NCBI GenBank assembly: GCA_016873635.1
Contig: VGWJ01000032.1
Location: forward strand, 1 to 35,020
From: Lentisphaerota bacterium
GTDB lineage: Bacteria > Verrucomicrobiota > Kiritimatiellia > UBA8416 > VGWJ01
Direction of reading: 5' to 3'
Length of the DNA: 35,020 bases
Shown here: in pieces, positions 32,081-35,020 of the stretch
How positions within the stretch are numbered: the first letter of the stretch is position 1
How the letters are laid out: each line of letters starts with the position of its first letter
Translations under genes and position numbers: made by a program
Notes under the pieces: generated by a model
What the model was told of the DNA's origin: nothing
The model's database searches: none
The model's input: only the letters and a program-made list of their open reading frames with translations

Positions 32081-33072
32081 GACGCTTCGCGGCCCTCCGC
32101 TTCGCCGGGCCAGCCGTATTCGTTCAGCCACCGCACGGTGCGCCGCACGCCATCCTCAAGCGCGAAGGGCGGCGTCCCGAAGACTTCGAACGTCTTCCGC
32201 ATGGGCGTCAGGTAATCCTGCACCATGCTGCGGTAGCGCGACGAAGTCAGCGGCGGCGTTATTCCCAGCAGCCTGACGCCGTCGCCGCACAGCCCGAGCG
32301 CCCGGAGGACGAAGCGCGGAACCGTGCGCACCGGCCTGCCCCGGAGCGCGCGCGAAAACGCGTCGGTCCATGCGCGGATGTCGCCCGGCATGTCGCCCAG
32401 GTAGAAGGTCTGGCGGTCGACCTGCTCGCGCGGCGCTTCGAAGATCCTTCGGAGCTGCCAGATCACGTTGCCCACGTAGCCGTAGGTGCGCACCACCGGG
32501 CCGCCGCCGGGATGCATGTAAAGGCCGCGGCGCAGCACGCGCCAGAACTCCCGCCGGTAGCGCATGTGCCACGGACCCCAGACATTCGCCGGGCGGGCGA
32601 TGGTCCAGACGCAGGCCAGGCCGGATGCGCGCACGATCCGCTCCATGGCGACCTTGCTCTGCCCGTAGACCGTGTGCGGGGCGTAGTCCTCGTCGTGCTG
32701 CGGGACATGTCCCGGGCCGCACACGTACTGCGAAGAGACCATCACGGCGCGCCGGACCCCGCCCGCGGCGTTGATCGCGGCGATCACGTTGCGCGTGCCG
32801 GCGGTGTTGACCTGGTAGCCCCGGTCAACGGTGGTGTTCTCGTCACAGTCCGTGCGAGCGGCCATATGCAGCACATGCGTGGGCCGGAACTCGGCAAACG
32901 CGCCGCCTACCTCCGGCGCGTCAAGAACGTCCACACGCCGCCAGAAACGCTTCTGGCCGCCGCACAGGGGGGCGCAAACGTCAAGGTTCAGCAGGTCCGC
33001 GCCGTCCCGGCTGAAATCCTCGACCGCGTTCGTGCCGATGAATCCTGATGCGCCCGTAAGCAGCAGTCTCAC
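32077..33072 (-). CDS. NAD-dependent epimerase/dehydratase
   Basis: 331 residues of the extended SDR family. The nucleotide motif is LLLTGASGFIGTNAV, followed by HMAARTDCDEN, VNTAGTRNVI, VSSQYVCGPG, the catalytic VYGQSK (Tyr-x-x-x-Lys) and ARPANVWGP. It acts on a nucleotide sugar, probably UDP- or GDP-linked; the exact reaction cannot be read from sequence. The GTG start at 33072 with GAGGG upstream is chosen because family similarity begins there; the frame is open to 33117. It overlaps the WecG-like gene, tying it to the polysaccharide locus. Confidence 0.85.
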   Translation of the reverse strand: MRLLLTGASGFIGTNAVEDFSRDGADLLNLDVCAPLCGGQKRFWRRVDVLDAPEVGGAFAEFRPTHVLHMAARTDCDENTTVDRGYQVNTAGTRNVIAAINAAGGVRRAVMVSSQYVCGPGHVPQHDEDYAPHTVYGQSKVAMERIVRASGLACVWTIARPANVWGPWHMRYRREFWRVLRRGLYMHPGGGPVVRTYGYVGNVIWQLRRIFEAPREQVDRQTFYLGDMPGDIRAWTDAFSRALRGRPVRTVPRFVLRALGLCGDGVRLLGITPPLTSSRYRSMVQDYLTPMRKTFEVFGTPPFALEDGVRRTVRWLNEYGWPGEAEGREAS

Positions 33073-33136
33073 GTCGCGCCCTCGTGTATCCAAGCGGCAA
33101 CATCTTGCCATGCGCACACGGCAGGCCGTCCGAGTG

Positions 33137-33757
33137 TCATGGCTTCACCGCCATGATAGACTTGGGCAAGCCGAACAGAGTCTCTGTCAGAATCCTGGCC
33201 CCCGGGAAGAGACGTCTCATATCCCGCCGGCTCAGCGGCCAGATGTGTTTGGCTTCATAGTCCGGGTCTAGGCCGCACTGCCTGGAGAATGAGAACGCCC
33301 ATCTCCGGGCAATGCCCAACCTCAGCGGCAAGGGGAAATACTGAAAGAAAGGGAACATGAAATGCGGCTCCAAAGGAAAGTGCTTGCAAGGGGTTTGAAT
33401 CCAGATCTTCTTGCCGATCCGCTCCACCTCGGAGGCCATTTGCCGCTGTCGCGAGAAATCGCCCACGTGTTCTATGACGCTGTTTGAAAACACGATGTCG
33501 AATGCCTTTGCCTGAAACATCGCCATGGAGCATGCATCCCCCCGCACCCATTGAAAAAAGGGGGACGGAGACTCCGGCACATTCAGATTGATCAACGTCA
33601 CATTATGTTCAAATCCCGTGCCGATCCACATAGTCGGCAGCCCCCCCACGTCCAGAATGCTGTCGGTCTGTCTCGGCCGCAGCTCGCTCATGAACCTGGC
33701 AAACCGCCTCTTCCGCAGGCGCTGGCTGATCTTCAGGAGTGCTGCTTCCTTAGTCAT
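33137..33757 (-). CDS. SAM-dependent methyltransferase in low-GC DNA
   Basis: 206 residues. Motif I is DSILDVGGLPTMWIGTG, then LINLNVPE (end of strand 2), GDACSM and the methyltransferase-11 style IVFSNSVIEHVGDFSRQ. It resembles small-molecule or sugar methyltransferases of capsule and O-antigen loci. By hand count, the two 60-base lines 33301-33420 are about 50-52% GC, clearly below the surrounding genes, and it uses A/T-ending codons (AAA, TTT, ATA) more than its neighbours. It was probably acquired recently or recombined within the surface-polysaccharide locus. It lies between a GT4 gene and the epimerase on the same strand. Confidence 0.85.
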   Translation of the reverse strand: MTKEAALLKISQRLRKRRFARFMSELRPRQTDSILDVGGLPTMWIGTGFEHNVTLINLNVPESPSPFFQWVRGDACSMAMFQAKAFDIVFSNSVIEHVGDFSRQRQMASEVERIGKKIWIQTPCKHFPLEPHFMFPFFQYFPLPLRLGIARRWAFSFSRQCGLDPDYEAKHIWPLSRRDMRRLFPGARILTETLFGLPKSIMAVKP

Positions 33758-33841
33758 TCTGCCGATTTTCCCAGCCGTGCCGGGCTCCTACGTCATGGAG
33801 ACACGTGCCGACCGAGCCCGTGGCGTCCGCCGGTAGCGGTC

Positions 33842-35020
33842 TCACTTCCCGCCCTCGTGAATCCGCGTGTAGACAGATCTCCCGGCAAGCAGCGAGCCAT
33901 ATACTCCCGCTATTTTACCGTAGAAGGCATCGAAACCAAAGAGACTCGAACAGCGCTTCCGGCCCGCTTCGCCCATTTGCGCCGCCAGACCGGGATTCTC
34001 CAGCAGCCGCTCAACGGCCGCCGCCATGGCTTGAGGATCGTCGGGCGGCACGAGAAACCCGGTTACGCCGTCCTCTATCTGTTCGACCGTTCCGCCCGTG
34101 GCCGTGCCGACGACGGGACGTCCGAGCGCCATGGCTTCGAGCACCACGCCGCCGAAAGGCTCCGGGCGCGCCGACGCCATCGCCACAACGTCCATCGCCG
34201 AAATGGCCGCCTTGATTTCCGCCACGTCGCCGGTCAGAAGCACGATGCCGCGCAGATTCAGACTATCGATCAGCCGCTGCAGTTCCCTCTCGTGTTCCTC
34301 GTTGCCTGGGAACGGGCTGCCGATCACCAGGAACCGCACGCGGTCATGCCATGCGCCGAGGCGCGCCGCGGCCCGCACGAAGTCATCCTGCCCCTTGCGC
34401 CCCATCTTGATCCTCCCGACCAGCCCCACGAGCCGGTAATCCGCGAGGCCGTAACGCCGGCGAAAGGCGGCCACGCGCTCCGGTTCGACCCGCGCGAATT
34501 CGTCCGCCGGCAAGCCGTTGTGGATCACCACCGTCTTGCGCCGGATGGACGGGGCGAACTGCGCGGCCACGGCGGCGGAGACGGCGATGATACGGTCCGC
34601 CGAAACCGCCAGCAGCCACTGGAACACCCGCCACAGCGGACCGAAATCGGCGAACGATTCCCGGATGTGCGCGACGTGCGGGATGCCGCGCAGGCGGGCC
34701 GCCAGGCCGTAGGAAGGAAACACCGAGGCCGTGTTGGTGTGCGCCAGGTCGGGCCGCAGGCGGCCCAGCAGCCTCCAGGCCGCGGCCAGCGCGCGCGCGG
34801 CGCCGAAGGCCCGGCGCAGCGCGCGCAGCGGGCAGCGGAAATCGCCGCGGATGAAGAGCGGCAGTCCGCGGTCGATGAGCGTTGCCACGCCGGCGGCGGC
34901 CAACTCCGCCCGGAGCGGACCCTCGTATGGAAGCACGCAGGTCACGCCGTGGCCGTCGCGGACCAGGCCGCGGCTCAGCCGCAGCAGCGACCGGCTCGCG
35001 CCGTACATGTCGGCGCCGGT
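33842..35020 (-). CDS. Family 4 glycosyltransferase (N-terminus cut by window edge)
   Basis: At least 392 residues. The visible start reads TGADMYGASRSLLRLSRGLV, and the frame stays open to the window edge at 35020. This matches the inside of a GT4 N-terminal domain rather than a true start, so I treat it as partial instead of beginning at the ATG at 35008. Later motifs are AHTNTASVFPSY, AHIRESF, VIHNGLPADEF, LVGRIKMGRKGQDDFVRAA and the donor-site RPEPFGGVVLEAMALGRPVVG with the E-x7-E pattern. It is a retaining GT-B enzyme that probably adds a sugar to the lipid-linked repeat unit. The donor is unknown. It is the first visible minus-strand gene of the polysaccharide locus. Confidence 0.9.
   Translation of the reverse strand, partial: TGADMYGASRSLLRLSRGLVRDGHGVTCVLPYEGPLRAELAAAGVATLIDRGLPLFIRGDFRCPLRALRRAFGAARALAAAWRLLGRLRPDLAHTNTASVFPSYGLAARLRGIPHVAHIRESFADFGPLWRVFQWLLAVSADRIIAVSAAVAAQFAPSIRRKTVVIHNGLPADEFARVEPERVAAFRRRYGLADYRLVGLVGRIKMGRKGQDDFVRAAARLGAWHDRVRFLVIGSPFPGNEEHERELQRLIDSLNLRGIVLLTGDVAEIKAAISAMDVVAMASARPEPFGGVVLEAMALGRPVVGTATGGTVEQIEDGVTGFLVPPDDPQAMAAAVERLLENPGLAAQMGEAGRKRCSSLFGFDAFYGKIAGVYGSLLAGRSVYTRIHEGGK

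Overview
This is a GC-rich bacterial chromosome segment carrying ordinary housekeeping and cell-envelope genes. There is no phage, plasmid, insertion sequence or CRISPR array. The DAP-type lysine/peptidoglycan genes, a Prc-type protease, coiled-coil and TPR envelope proteins with an ExbB-type proton channel, and an exosortase/EpsI pair point to a Gram-negative bacterium. My best guess is the Planctomycetota-Verrucomicrobiota-Chlamydiota group (Kiritimatiellota/Lentisphaerota-like). That placement is inference from gene content, not from a marker gene.

Layout. 1-4504 (minus): a large TPR protein, a second TPR protein and the start of a MotA/TolQ/ExbB channel, probably one envelope-energisation operon. 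4643-5951 (plus): a membrane-anchored coiled-coil protein and a 56-residue lipoprotein, transcribed divergently from that operon. 6029-9142 (minus): methyltransferase, leuB-like and asd, with degenerate heptamer repeats on both sides of asd. 9358-10542 (plus): a NahK-like sugar kinase, followed by a minus-strand tRNA-Gln(CTG). 10805-16069 (plus): a membrane diguanylate cyclase, then a four-gene sugar-phosphate cassette (FucA-like class II aldolase, LsrF-like thiolase/aldolase, RhaW-like SDR, RhaB-like kinase). 16059-20256 (minus): xth, dapF, a Prc-type protease and an HU protein. 20381-27982 (minus): one co-directional run of rfbD, lysA, dapA, dapB, folK, a GT2 glycosyltransferase, a coiled-coil lipoprotein and atpB-E-F-H. 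28124-35020: a polysaccharide/exosortase locus with a WbaP/WcaJ-type initiating transferase (plus), then on the minus strand a GT4 glycosyltransferase (cut by the window edge), a low-GC methyltransferase, an NAD-dependent epimerase, a WecG/TagA-type transferase, an exosortase and an EpsI protein with a zinc-ribbon-like insert.

How the genes fit together. asd, dapA, dapB, dapF and lysA supply most of the aspartate-to-DAP-to-lysine route but lie at three sites. The F0 part and delta subunit of ATP synthase are present, but the alpha, gamma, beta and epsilon genes are not next to them. The final third looks like exopolysaccharide synthesis coupled to exosortase-dependent protein sorting.

The most interesting candidate is the 12177-16069 cassette. 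It combines the kinase, aldolase and dehydrogenase logic of L-rhamnose/L-fucose breakdown with a close homologue of the autoinducer-2 catabolic enzyme LsrF, and it has no isomerase, transporter or regulator beside it.
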